DNA from: Symbiodinium natans
Lineage: Eukaryota > Sar > Dinophyceae > Suessiales > Symbiodiniaceae
Length of the DNA: 42,500 nt
Assembly: GCA_905221605.1 (NCBI GenBank)
Contig: CAJNDS010000502.1
Location: 627,501 to 670,000 of the forward strand
Direction: 5' to 3'
The position numbers were made by a program, and so were the translations under genes. The notes beneath the pieces are model-generated. The model saw only the letters and a list, made by a program, of their open reading frames with translations. It ran no database searches and had not been told where the DNA came from. Below are positions 7,090-16,011 of the stretch, piece after piece. The first letter of the stretch is position 1; each line of letters opens with the position of its first letter.

Positions 7090-7676
7090 GGGTTCCCAAG
7101 AATGACCCGGTAGTAGGTCGTGGTGGGGGGGGGGGGGTTGGGCCACTGTTTCCATCTGCTGCTGCCCCATTTGCGAAGCACTGTGGAAGCGGTGAACTTC
7201 ATTTCGAAGCACCGTGACAGCAGTGGCCTGCGAAAAAAGCAGTTTTATCAGGAAAGCCTGGGGGAAGGAGCGGGGGCACTCATCGGCATTTACACCACAG
7301 TTGGCACTTTTCATTGGCGACATTTGTTTTCTTTCTGGGTTTGAAGGGGGGTGTGGGGCACGGCCCCCACGAAGCACTGTTGAAGCAGCGAAGGCTATGT
7401 GACAGCGGTGACGTGCGAAACCAAGAAATGTATTTCCAGAAAGCCGTGTTGCCAAAGCCGTGCATTTTTCCCAAATCAACGAACATTCCGCGGCGGCAAA
7501 CGCCAAGCCATCCTAGTTCTCCAAATTCGGGTCCCTTTTGGGGGTCCTTTGTCTCAGCTGCCGCATTAAAGTAAGAACCTAAGAGGAGAACCTAATTTCG
7601 AGAAGTACCTGTAGAACCCGATAGCTCGTTATAACCGTGAACTTCTAAACCGTCTGGGCAGTTAACTTGCTCCCTT
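7090..7676. other. unique sequence with a diverged direct repeat
   Basis: CGAAGCACTGTGGAAGCGG near 7174 recurs as CGAAGCACTGTTGAAGCAG near 7370, with similar downstream words (GTGACAGC, TGCGAAA, AAAGCC). Both strands are largely open (a 178-codon antisense frame spans 6970-7506), but no family is recognised. It may be an old duplication or a retroelement relic. Confidence 0.4.
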
Positions 7677-7796
7677 AGTATGGTCCCCTACCTTATTTTA
7701 AAGGGTTCTGAAGTATGGGCCCTTGGGTTTTACAGGGTATGTACGGGGTATGCTACGGGTTACCATTTAAGGGCCCACACTCAAGGACCATATGAC
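7677..7796. mobile_element. foldback element with GTATGGGCCCTT core
   Basis: Ends TATGGTCC (7679-7686) and GGACCATA (7785-7792) are inverted. The interior has TTTAAAGGGTTCTGAAGTATGGGCCCTTGGG-type sequence and the matching AAGGGCCCACAC. Related copies lie at 31320-31432 (reverse) and 37060-37247. Confidence 0.65.
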
Positions 7797-7808
7797 TACA
7801 CTTAAAAG

Positions 7809-7873
7809 CTTAGGGTTTAGGGTTTAGGGTTTAGGGTTTAGGGTTTAGGGTTTAGGGTTTAGGGTTTAGGGTT
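7809..7873 (+). repeat. TTTAGGG tract (9 units)
   Basis: Perfect heptamers starting 13 bp after the foldback element. Confidence 0.95.
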
Positions 7874-7989
7874 AAACCTCAGAAGCCCGAAATCATTGGG
7901 CCCGGAAGCCTACAACCCTAACTCCACCCGAGATCTCAGGCCGACCAAGGCTGTGAGCCGCCCACAGCAGCGTGCACCCGAGAGGGATA

Positions 7990-8250
7990 CTAGGTTTGTG
8001 GGGGATGTTTTTTTGGGGGGGGGAGGGGAGGGGGCTTGAGGGTTTAGGGTTTTTGTTTTTTTTTTTTTTTTTTTTTTGGGGGGGGCTCCTTGAGGGTTTA
8101 GGATTTAGGATTTGGGGGTTTCCTAGGTTTTTGGGGGATTTTTTTTTTTGGGGGAGGGGGGGGAGGGGGCTTGGGGGTTTAGGGTTTGGGGTTTATAGGG
8201 TTTAGGGTTTAGGGTTTTAGGGTTTTAGGGTTTAGTGTTTAGGTTTTGGG
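7990..8250 (+). repeat. T(n)G(n) runs in degenerate TTTAGGG
   Basis: T22G7 at 8056-8084 and T11 followed by G-rich sequence at 8139-8169, embedded in degenerate TTTAGGG. The 77-codon Gly/Phe frame here is a reading of the repeat. Confidence 0.8.
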
Positions 8251-8369
8251 GGTTATAGGGGCGGTTGAGGTTTCGGAGCTTTTTGGGGCTGTTGGGGCCG
8301 AGGTCCACCCTAGCGCTTGGACAGGAGCACTTGAAGTTTTGTTTCATGAGCCCTAAAGTTTCATGAGCC

Positions 8370-8395
8370 CCAAACCCTAAACCCTAAACCCTAAC
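8370..8395 (-). repeat. CCCTAAA tract
   Basis: Three units ending CCCTAA. Confidence 0.85.
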
Positions 8396-8503
8396 CTGTT
8401 CAATGGGAGTGTAGATTTCTTCTCATCAAGGCACCTACAATGCTTGGAGACCTTCTTCCCTGCTCCCTTCTCCTACTCGCAACATCACATCACCGCAAAG
8501 TAG
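8396..8503 (+). CDS. candidate exon, 35 open codons
   Basis: Opens right after the C tract (LFNGSVDFFSSRHLQCLETF then FPAPFSYSQHHITAK) to TAG 8501-8503. No donor is visible before the stop, so it may be terminal. Function unknown. Confidence 0.3.
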   Translation: MFNGSVDFFSSRHLQCLETFFPAPFSYSQHHITAK

Positions 8504-8844
8504 TCTGTGGAACCAGAATGGGGTCGGCGTCCAGGGTTATGCTCACGAGTTTAGCCTAAACCTTGAACCCCCAGCAACCCCAAATCTCTAGAAGACCTAC
8601 GCGTCAACAACCAACTACGCCTTAAGACCCTAAACCCTGGAACCCAAACCTAAGCCTTTAAACCCTTAGAGGACTCTGAGGTGGAGGAGGGGGGCCTAGG
8701 GGGCCCCCGGGCCCCCCCCCCATTATCGGCTCTTAGCTTTTTCTGTTTGGGGAGAAGATGCGGGTGCCCTCAACGGTGTAGAGAGGGCATCTCAAGGTAA
8801 TTGTAAACGCTTATGCGTGCGCCGTGAGACGGCAGCCGGGCCGG
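8504..8844. other. no gene seen
   Basis: Diffuse CCCTAAA-like words and a GGGGCCCCCGGGCCCCCCCCC-type run near 8695-8720, which is self-complementary. No supported frame. Confidence 0.4.
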
Positions 8845-8895
8845 CCCTAAGCCCTAAGCCCTAAACCCTAAACCCTAAACCCTAAACCCTAAACC
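8845..8895 (-). repeat. CCCTAAA tract
   Basis: Seven units, the first two CCCTAAG. Confidence 0.95.
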
Positions 8896-8906
8896 CTCAA
8901 ACGCAG

Positions 8907-8990
8907 GATGGAGGTGATGTACAACTTTCTGCTGGCGGTGTCGCAGACTCAGCCGCGCTGCAATGGACGAGCGGAGCTGTGCGACTTAGG
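8907..8990 (+). CDS. candidate exon
   Basis: AAACGCAG|G then ATG GAG GTG: MEVMYNFLLAVSQTQPRCNG and on to CDLG, with strong codon bias. The donor is GG|GTTCGGGG in front of a G tract (9001-9100). C tract left, G tract right. The ATG could be a true start or internal. Function unknown. Confidence 0.5.
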
Positions 8991-9000
8991 GTTCGGGGCT

Positions 9001-9150
9001 GAGGGTTTCGGGTTTAGGGTTTAGGGTTTAGGGTTCAGGGTTTTGGGTTTAGGGTTTTGGGTTTTGGGGTTTAGGGTTTTGGGTTTGGGGTTTTGGGTTG
9101 AGTTCTTTTGGGGGGGGAGGGGGAGGGGGGGGCGGGGTGGGGGTGGCTCG
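9001..9150 (+). repeat. TTTAGGG/TTTTGGG tract
   Basis: TTTAGGG units grading into TTTTGGG and then a G-rich run (9111-9146). Confidence 0.85.
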
Positions 9151-9620
9151 AAGCTGGAGAGTTTAGTGCGCTTGGGGCCTCTGTTGTCTCTAGAGGTTAA
9201 GGGTAGAACCCCTATATCCCCAGACCCTAAGCCCTATAAACCCAAACTCTACATCCCGTAGAGTTGCTGGGACTCCGCTGGGTGATCCGTCTGTGAATGT
9301 GGTGTGCTGACGCAGACGCAGCTCTATGCTTCAGGCCCTAGGCTGCGACCCTCAAAGCCTTTGTTTGTTCTGGTTTCAGGGCTTTCTGCACCTTGTTTAC
9401 TCCCTATAGGGGCTATCGGGGGTTGTTTTTTTTGGGGTCTGAGGCCACCAGAAGGTTCTGGTTTCGGGTTCACCTGGAGGTTCAATGAGGTTCCTAGGAC
9501 TGAGTTAGAAACTACAGGTGTAAGTATCTTAACTGGGGTGATTTGCGAATGTCAGTGCAATTGCCTTAGCTTTCGCCCTAGTTGCTGAGTCCAATGAACC
9601 TTCAAGCAGGGTTTAGGGCC
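9151..9620. other. unique sequence, weak 94-codon frame
   Basis: A + frame from 9304 to 9588 (MLTQTQLYASGPRLRPSKPL) is open but has no splice or family support. Confidence 0.25.
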
Positions 9621-9627
9621 TACCTTA

Positions 9628-9706
9628 ACCCCAAATAACCTACCTTTTGAAGGACTTATATAAAGAATTCATAATAAGGAACCCTGAAAGGTAGGTTCTT
9701 TGGGGT
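9628..9706. mobile_element. foldback element
   Basis: ACCCCAAATAACCTACCTTT (9628-9647) and its reverse complement at 9687-9706 match at 19 of 20; weaker complementarity extends outward. AT-rich loop of 39 bp. Confidence 0.7.
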
Positions 9707-10107
9707 CCAGGTAGTGCCTAGGGACCTAAGGGTCTGTACTAGGAGGTACGAGGGCGCCTCTTTAGGAGGTTTATCAGAGCCTTAGGGCAATTCACGGACG
9801 CCGTCGGGTTCAAAGCAAAAACCGAACAATATGGCTGAGTGAAATATTCAAGATGGGGGGGTAGAACTTCTTGGTAATTGATAGTGCGTTCGGCTTTCGT
9901 ATACCCCTACAAACAATCAAGACTCTGAACACTAGGGCATGCGTAACATTGGGGCCTAAGTACTTCTCAGTTACTCGTCGCTACAGTCCTGGTATGAGTA
10001 TAATCTAAGATACTCCCAAACCCTATTCTATTTTTTAGTCCTCTACATTAGCATTCAGAGGGGAGCTTCAATCGTGGTTAGCCCCTGCTTAGAAAGGGCC
10101 GGTTCAG

Positions 10108-11695
10108 ATGTCGATTACAGTGACAGTCGGGCTGCTCAGCGGCAAGACAGCTGTTATTGCGGCCGCCTTGGATGAAGAAGTCGGGGCAGTGAAACGTCGG
10201 GCAGAGACCGCACCTTGGCGTTCTTCTGGTTGGCTCTTAGGACTTTAACTTTTGGGGTTCTTTATGAACTGTAACAAAGAGGCTAAAAGTTTAACTTTCA
10301 GGAGGGGTTCAGAAGTCAGCCAAGGCACTTGGAGTGGCACCAGGGCGTCTCCTTGACTCCGCTGGACGCGTGTTAGATGTACATGCGCCGATCAAGCTGG
10401 CTACGGCTGAGAGTGAAACACTGACACTGCATGTCAGCAGGCTTCAAGTTCTTGGCGCTGAGTCTGCCTTTGCTGCCGTGCTCGTCGATGGATCCGTGGT
10501 GACCTGGGGTTCTGCTGTTTATGGTGGTTCAAGCAGAGGTGTGCAGGGTCAGCTGAAGAATGTGCAGCAGATCCAAGCCTCTGAATGCGCGTTTGCTGCC
10601 GTTCTCAGTGACGGATTGGTGGTGACCTGGGGTCAGACGTTTTCTGGTGGTGACATTAGTGCTGTGCAGGATCAGCTCAGGAATGTGCGGGAGATCCAAG
10701 CCACTGAACGCGCTTTCGCTGCCATTCTTAGTGACGGATCTGTCGTTACCTGGGGTGATGATCAGCGAGGTGGCGACAGCAGTGCTGTGCAGGATCAGCT
10801 GAGGAATGTGCAGCAGATCCAAGCCACAAAGCGTGCTTTTGCTGGCATTCTTGGTAACGGATCCGTCGTGACCTGGGGTGCTGCTGACTTTGGTGGTGAC
10901 AGCACAGCTGTGCAGGAACAGCTGAAGAACGTGCAGCGGATCCAAGCCTCTTACAAAGCCTTTGCTGCCATTCTCGGCGATGGCTCTGTCGTGACCTGGG
11001 GAGATGCTCGCCATGGCGGTGACAGTAGTGCTGTGCAGGATCAGCTCAGGAATGTTCAGCACATCCAAGCCTCTACCGGCGCGTTTGCCACCATCCTTAT
11101 TGACGGCTCTGTCGTGACCTGGGGTGATGCTCGGCAGGGTGGTGACAGTAGTGCTGTGCAGCATCAGCTGCAGGCTGTGCAACAGGTCCAAGCCTCTGGC
11201 AAAACGTTTCACAGCTCTTCTGGCGCTTTTGCCGCCGTTCTTCGCAATGGATCCGTTGTGACCTGGGGTGATGCTGGCTATGGCGGTGACAGCAGTGCTG
11301 TGCAGGCTCAGCTGAAGAATGTGCAGCAGATCCAAGCCAGTTTTAGTGCTTTTGCTGCCATTCTTGGCGATGGATCTGTCGTGACCTGGGGTGATGCTGC
11401 CGGCGGCGCTGACAGTAGGGCTGTGCAGGGCCAGCTGAAGAATGTGCAGGAGATCCAAGCCACTGAATGCGCTTTCGCTGCCATTCTCGGCGATGGCTCT
11501 GTCGTCACCTGGGGAGATGCTCGCCATGGTGGTGACAGCAGCGCTGTAAAGGACCAGCTCAAGAATGTGCAGCAGATCCAAGCCAATGGATGGGCTTTTG
11601 TCGCCATTCTTGGTGACGGGTCGGTCGTGATCTGGGGTAATCGTCTTTTTGGTGGTGATGGTGGCGCCGTACAGGATCAGCTCAAGACTGTGTAG
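10108..11695 (+). CDS. ubiquitin-like domain plus RCC1-type repeat protein (two exons)
   Basis: Proposed join of 10108-10209 and 10325-11695, 490 residues. Exon 1 (MSITVTVGLLSGKTAVIAAA...VKRRAET) is the first half of a ubiquitin-like fold; exon 2 resumes ALGVAPGRLLDSAGRVLD and completes it. Ten repeats of about 39 residues follow, each with an AFAAILGDGSVVTWGD-like core (tenth VVIWG), as in RCC1/BLIP-II beta-propellers. Such propellers usually mediate protein or nucleotide-exchange interactions; the actual partner is unknown. The 115-bp intron is GC...AG with G after the acceptor, and the join restores both frame and domain. An alternative start at GTG 10334 would lose half the domain. AG directly precedes the ATG, which could serve as a spliced-leader acceptor. 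The stop TAG sits where other repeats have CAG. No telomere-type tract interrupts the gene. Confidence 0.85.
10210..10324 (+). other. GC-AG intron
   Basis: Begins GCACCTTGG and is followed by exon GCACTTGGA, so the boundaries carry a near direct repeat. Length 115, not a multiple of three. Removing it gives RRAET-ALGVAPGR. An alternative acceptor at TTTCAG (10301) would add extra residues in a different phase. Confidence 0.7.
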
Positions 11696-11880
11696 AAAAT
11701 CCGTTTCTGTCTCACCATGTTCGACCTTCCAAGCGCATGCATCGATGTGCTATTGGATTGCCGCCGAGACTATGCCGCAAATCCTCAGAGCATTCGCAGA
11801 CTACGTCACATTGAGGCGTCAGCAATTGCCAATGTTAATTATTCCGTAGGGCTCCTGGAAAAATGCTAGAACACCAGTAG
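11696..11880 (+). other. 3' flank of RCC1-type gene
   Basis: The frame beyond the TAG stays open for about 57 codons (KIRFCLTMFDLPSACIDVLL...) but is no longer repeat-like. Either 3' untranslated sequence or a former C-terminus. Confidence 0.4.
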
Positions 11881-12245
11881 AACCCCTAAACCCTAAACCA
11901 CGAAGCCCTAAACCCTATAAGGCCTAGACCCTAAACCCTGGAACCCTAAACCCTAAACCCTAAACCCTAAACCCTAAACCCTAAACCCCAAGTCTAAAAC
12001 TTTAATTGTTGAAGAGGCCCCTAGAGGAACCTCAAGCCTGCTTCTAGACACTACACTTCTTGACCCCAAGGGTCCAGAGGACCGAATAGCCAGGGTTTAG
12101 GGTTTAGGCTTAGTTCAGGGTTTTTGGGGTTTAGGGCACTTAAGGGCTTAGGGTCCAGGGTTTAAGGGTTTAGGGATTAGGGTTCCAGGATTAGGAGTTT
12201 GGTTTTGGGTTTTGGGTTTAGGGTTAGTTCAGGGCTTACTGTTTA
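11881..12245. repeat. CCCTAAA then TTTAGGG tracts
   Basis: C tract 11881-11998 and degenerate G tract 12091-12245. The 90-bp spacer shows no convincing frame. Confidence 0.85.
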
Positions 12246-12349
12246 GGGTCAAAGGGACATCATGAAGGACCTACTAGTTGCATGCTGTGGTTGAGGCTTA
12301 CGATAGCGGAGAGTATGATCATTAGGTACTTGGGTTTGCAACTACAAGC

Positions 12350-12571
12350 GTGGCGGTGCGTAAACTCCAGTTTGGCACCTGCAAGAGCATTGTACACCCT
12401 GCCGCGGAGTGGTCCATGGCATGCAAGCACGGCATGATCCGGCATGTCCACAACGCACCCCACATCGCGCGCGCGCGAGCGCGCCTGCACAGCCCGGCGG
12501 CACACTTTCCCTCATTCTTCGTGGAGTTGGAAGTTGGAACACGTGGAATGGAGCCTCCTCCTAAACTCTAA
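12350..12571 (+). CDS. candidate coding segment, 73 codons
   Basis: Frame from GTG 12350 (VRKLQFGTCKSIVHPAAEWS, then MACKHGMIRHVHNAPHIARA) to TAA 12569-12571. An acceptor TACAAG lies just upstream. A CG-dinucleotide run at about 12466-12484 encodes ARARAR. Antisense frames of 81 and 66 codons overlap. No family recognised. Confidence 0.4.
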   Translation: MAVRKLQFGTCKSIVHPAAEWSMACKHGMIRHVHNAPHIARARARLHSPAAHFPSFFVELEVGTRGMEPPPKL

Positions 12572-12655
12572 ACCTCCAAATAGGCAATTAAAAGCCTAGG
12601 CTGTCGTTGCGTCTTTTTTAGGAGGGGGCTGATAAACCCTGAACCCCAAGCCAAG

Positions 12656-12745
12656 GCGTCAGAATACGACCTTGCTGGACCCGTCCAAAGGAGACGGCCC
12701 GGGGCTTGGAACGTTATGGGGCTTGAGGGCTTGTTCGGTCCTGAT
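12656..12745 (+). CDS. candidate exon
   Basis: AAGCCAAG|GCG TCA GAA opens ASEYDLAGPVQRRRPGAWNV then MGLEGLFGPDA. AG|G acceptor, phase 0. No family recognised. Confidence 0.35.
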
Positions 12746-12835
12746 GCCCTAAACCCTATAAACCCTAAACCCTAAATCCTAAACCCTAAATCCTAAACCC
12801 TAAACCCTCAAACTTAAACCCTAAACCCTAAACGG
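12746..12835 (-). repeat. CCCTAAA tract
   Basis: About twelve units with CCCTAAAT variants. Confidence 0.9.
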
Positions 12836-12964
12836 CTTGGGGCTTGAGTTTCGAGGGCTTTGGGGGGTGCTTTAGGGTCCCGGTCTGCGACTTGTGCGCT
12901 GCATACCCTGTTTCCATGACATCGCAATTCAGGTCGGGCTTTCCTCAGGGCTTTCGAGTCTTGT

Positions 12965-13062
12965 AGGGTTTAGGGTTTAGGGTTTAGGGTTTAGGGTTTA
13001 GGGTTTAGGGTTTAGGGTTTAGGGTTTAGGGTTTAGGGTTTAGGGTTTAGGGTTTAGGGTTT
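12965..13062 (+). repeat. long perfect TTTAGGG tract (14 units)
   Basis: Uninterrupted heptamers. Confidence 0.98.
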
Positions 13063-13357
13063 GCAGTCTCCTGGGGCGCTGTTCCAAAGCAAAGTGCTTC
13101 TTTTATCTGAGGTGACCCTCTGCTGCAGAACATGCTCCGTGGACGCAGAGACATTTCGATCGAATGTTGTCGGTTTGAATTTCGGTTCTTCTAGTCTTAT
13201 ACGAAAGGCAACCTTAAGTGCTGCGTGGCAAACTCTCTGGCTTCCGAGTTGTTCGGGGCTTGTCTTGGGTCTCTTCGGGGGTCTTCGCGGGTTTCCAAGG
13301 GGTCGTTTGTGGATTCACGTCCTTGTGGCTTGGTCTTGGGGTGCCGACTCTGTTTGA
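13063..13357 (+). CDS. weak 98-codon open frame
   Basis: GTTTGCAG|TCTCC follows the G tract; the frame reads SPGALFQSKVLLLSEVTLCC and ends TGA at 13355-13357. Composition drifts to Leu/Gly/Trp in the second half. May be part exon, part intron. Confidence 0.3.
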
Positions 13358-13439
13358 GAAGGAGTTGCACCACTTTGTGGTACCCTTTTTATGAATCTTA
13401 AAGCCCTAGATCCTAAACCCTAGACCCTAAACCCATATA

Positions 13440-13522
13440 CATAAATATATATATATATATATAATATAGGTATATATATATATATTATATAATATATATA
13501 TATAGGTATATATATATATATA
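13440..13522. repeat. (TA)n microsatellite
   Basis: Several TATATA runs separated by ATAGG/TAGG. Confidence 0.95.
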
Positions 13523-13558
13523 GGATGGACCGTAAACCGTAAACCCATCTTCACGCAG

Positions 13559-13638
13559 ATCTGAGGCCACACGTGGCCAAGCCCACAACTCAGTCCGGAG
13601 CAGGGTGGGGTTGGCCGTGAATGTCGGCAGAAAAAAAA
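13559..13638 (+). CDS. candidate exon
   Basis: CACGCAG| then SEATRGQAHNSVRSRVGLAV to AAAAAAA|GTCCGT, directly before a G tract (13645-13732). Confidence 0.35.
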
Positions 13639-13644
13639 GTCCGT

Positions 13645-13732
13645 AGGGTTTAGGGTTTAGGGTTTAGGGTTCAGGGTTTAGGGTTTAGGGTTTAGGGCTT
13701 AGGGTTTAGGGTCTAGGGTTTAGGGTTTAGGG
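13645..13732 (+). repeat. TTTAGGG tract
   Basis: Twelve units with TTCAGGG, CTTAGGG and TCTAGGG variants. Confidence 0.95.
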
Positions 13733-13790
13733 GTCAACCTTACACCCTCGACCCTTACCCTCGACCCCCCAAAAACCCTAGTAATTTCGC

Positions 13791-13958
13791 ATGAGGGTTG
13801 TTCAGGTGCCTGGGGCATCGAAGCCCCCCAGTAGTCTGAGGTCCAGCTCGGAGAGTGCTTTGGAGGTTGCTGTTGACTCGTCTATAGGAGATGAGCTAGT
13901 TTCCGACTTTGAGGGCCTTCCAGAAAGATGCGGCGGTTTCCAACCCCAAAAGCCCTAA
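13791..13958 (+). CDS. candidate coding segment, 55 residues
   Basis: ATG frame from 13791 to TAA 13956-13958. Ser- and acidic-rich (PPSSLRSSSESALEVAVDSS, then IGDELVSDFEGLPERCGGF), with an in-frame stop two codons upstream. GTTGTTCAG|GTGCC inside could instead be the acceptor of a shorter exon. No family recognised. Confidence 0.45.
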   Translation: MRVVQVPGASKPPSSLRSSSESALEVAVDSSIGDELVSDFEGLPERCGGFQPQKP

Positions 13959-13983
13959 GCCCCCCGAGGCCCTAAACATCCCG

Positions 13984-14075
13984 AAGCCTAAACCCTAAAC
14001 CCTAAACCCTAAACCCTAAACCCTAAACCCTAAACCCTAAGCCATCTTGCTTTTGTGGCTTAGGGTTTAGGGTTT
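13984..14075. repeat. CCCTAAA tract facing TTTAGGG units
   Basis: Eight C units (13984-14041), a 16-bp spacer, then two G units (14057-14070). Smallest C-spacer-G arrangement in the window. Confidence 0.85.
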
Positions 14076-14394
14076 GGAGGGCTTCCTGGGGTCTTGAAGA
14101 ACCAAGTGGTTGTAGTTAACTTGCCCTCAAACCCCATTGGAAGCACATTTCTGCTCTGTAAACGGGCTTATAGGGTTATGTGTTCCTAAACCTAGCCTGA
14201 AATTTAACCCTCAACCCAAAATCCAAAAACTCCGGAAACCCACACCCTGAATCCCAACTGTCCTTTAACCCCAAAGCTTTAAAGCCCTAAATCCAAGAAG
14301 TCCTGAACCCTAAGCCCTAAATCCAAAGACTCCAGCCCCTATAAACCCTAAGTCCATATCAGCCCCAAAGCCTAAGTCCAAAAACCCCCTGGAG
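14076..14394. other. no gene seen
   Basis: Decayed CCCTAAA-like words (CCCTAAATCCAAAGACTCC and similar) dominate; no supported frame. Confidence 0.4.
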
Positions 14395-14458
14395 CCCTAA
14401 ACCCTAAACCCTAACCCGAAACCCGAAACCCGAAACCCTCCTCCCAAGGCGGCAGAGC

Positions 14459-14535
14459 CGCGTGGGGCGAAACCGGCGGCGGAGCTCGGCCGTCGGCGTT
14501 GCCCCGGGGCCGCAGGAAGGCTGGAGGCTCCTAAG
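14459..14535 (+). CDS. candidate exon
   Basis: CTCCCAAG|GCG opens AAEPRGAKPAAELGRRRCPG then AAGRLEAPK and ends CCTAAG|GTTCATG. GC-rich, Ala/Arg-rich; the antisense is open too. C words left, G tract right. The donor region is part of the direct repeat flanking the tract. Confidence 0.35.
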
Positions 14536-14552
14536 GTTCATGTTTTGGCTTC

Positions 14553-14692
14553 AGTTAGGGTTTAGGGTTTAGGGTTTAGGGTTTAGGGTTTAGGGTTTAG
14601 GGTTTAGGGTTTAGGGTTTAGGGTTTAGGGGTTAGGGGTTAGGGGTTAGGGGTTAGGGGTTAGGGTTTAGGGTTTAGGGTTTAGGGTTTAGC
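14553..14692 (+). repeat. TTTAGGG tract with GGGTTAG sub-block, flanked by 22-bp direct repeat
   Basis: About ten TTTAGGG, five GGGGTTA variants (14630-14665), then four to five TTTAGGG. CTCCTAAGGTTCATGTTTTG (14528-14547 of the 22-bp unit) recurs at 14694-14715 with one mismatch in 22. Confidence 0.95.
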
Positions 14693-14715
14693 ACTCCGAA
14701 GGTTCATGTTTTGGC

Positions 14716-15480
14716 AGTTTTGCTTATGGACTGGGTAGGTCACCGTTGGCCTTTTTGGTTATAGAATTCTATTAGACATGGAAGGTTGACATCTTTTGGG
14801 CTAGGGTCTTCAGCCCCGAATTTGTCTACAGGATATGGTATATGGTTGTTATAATCGCGAGGATTTTCAGGCGATAGTCTATATACACAGACAAGAGAGA
14901 TATAGATATACATGTATACGTATACTTGCTATTTATGGTGTAGGGTTTAGGCTTCAGGAACACCCCATCACCCATGAGTTTAGGCGTCGGGGGTCATGGG
15001 GCTACAGGGTGCGCAGTGCCCACGCCCTGGAACCAGCTTTTACTTTCCAGGACGTCCTGTAGAAGCCCTGTTCCTTTTCAGGGCTCTGATTCCTTATGAA
15101 CCTACTTTTAAACCAAAGTGGCCTCTCTCGCAGTTCTCTCTCTCCCTTCTCGCATCTCTGTCCGTAGGGGTTGGGGCCAAGAGGGTCTGGGGATGAAGAT
15201 GTTCAAGTCATAACGCAGGCGAGCGGCTAGAGTAAGATAGAAGTGGCTCTGGCCTTATGTGGGGTCTTATCTGAGGGTACCTTAACCTCCCCTTGTACCT
15301 ATCCATGGAACCCCAAACCCCAAACCCTGTGGAGAAGTGTTGATTCTGTCGCCTTGGCGACAGCGTGCATGGTGTGGGTGAGCGTGCAGGGAATGGACTT
15401 GGGGGGGTGGTTCCCAGTTGCAAGAATCACCTGAACACACATGTTATAGTTCCTTATTGGGCCACGTGCTGACAAGGAGC
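14716..15480. other. unique sequence, weak frames
   Basis: A 75-codon + frame (14835-15062, MVYGCYNREDFQAIVYIHRQ) and a frame GVGGHGATGCAVPTPWNQLL near 14980-15100 lack splice or family support. Includes a purine/pyrimidine-rich CTCTCTCTCCC stretch near 15130. Confidence 0.3.
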
Positions 15481-15489
15481 TACAAGAGA

Positions 15490-15915
15490 GTCTTCAGGCA
15501 AACCCTACCCAAACCCGCCCGAATCCCTAAACCTTTTCAAGCCCTACATCCTTCAAACCCTCAACCTAAAGCTTAAGCCCTTTAAACCCTGAGCCCTGAA
15601 CCCCTCAACACTGAACTGCAAACCCTTAAGTGGGCATTTCCCAAAAAGAGGGGTCCCCCTTATATACCACTATCAGCGTAAAATATCTCTGTGTGTAAAG
15701 ACACCCCCCAAAATGTACCCGAAATTTTGAGACCCTAAACGCTGATGAACCCTTAAACCCTTCAAATTCTCAACCCTACATAGCCCTCTCCTAAACCCTC
15801 AACCCTCCTCAAAACTCTCAAACCCTCACCCCCCCCCCCCCCCCCCCCCCCAACCTAAACCCTAAACTCTAAACTCCAAACCCTTCACCCTGAACCTAAA
15901 CCCTAACCCCCACCC
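15490..15915 (-). repeat. degenerate CCCTAAA words and poly-C run
   Basis: Scattered C-rich units, a C23 run (15829-15851) and CCCTAAA units up to 15908. Confidence 0.75.
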
Positions 15916-15919
15916 TGAG

Positions 15920-16011
15920 TCCGAACCAGTCCTGGTAACCAAGGAATTGTTCCGGCAGCAAACGCAAGGGGCGCTTTCACTGGAGGAGCGTGTTTCTTTT
16001 TTGTTGCCGGG
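15920..16011 (+). CDS. candidate exon
   Basis: CACCCTGAG|TCC GAA CCA: SEPVLVTKELFRQQTQGALS then LEERVSFLLP, ending CCGGG|GTTTAGGG. Phase 0 start, C tract left and G tract right. One of the most protein-like pieces. Function unknown. Confidence 0.5.

Noticed and set aside
7972-8205. 77-codon Gly/Phe/Trp protein
   Set aside because: A direct reading of T(n)G(n) and TTTAGGG repeats.
10529-11581. 350-codon open frame on the minus strand
   Set aside because: It is the mirror of the RCC1-type repeats on +; the + frame has the known family signature and codon bias, and the antisense repeats only reflect the DNA repeats.
14528-14560. Dinoflagellate spliced-leader gene
   Set aside because: TCATGTTTTGGCTTCAG resembles the end of the known spliced leader only loosely; the conserved 22-nt leader is not present here or elsewhere that I could see.
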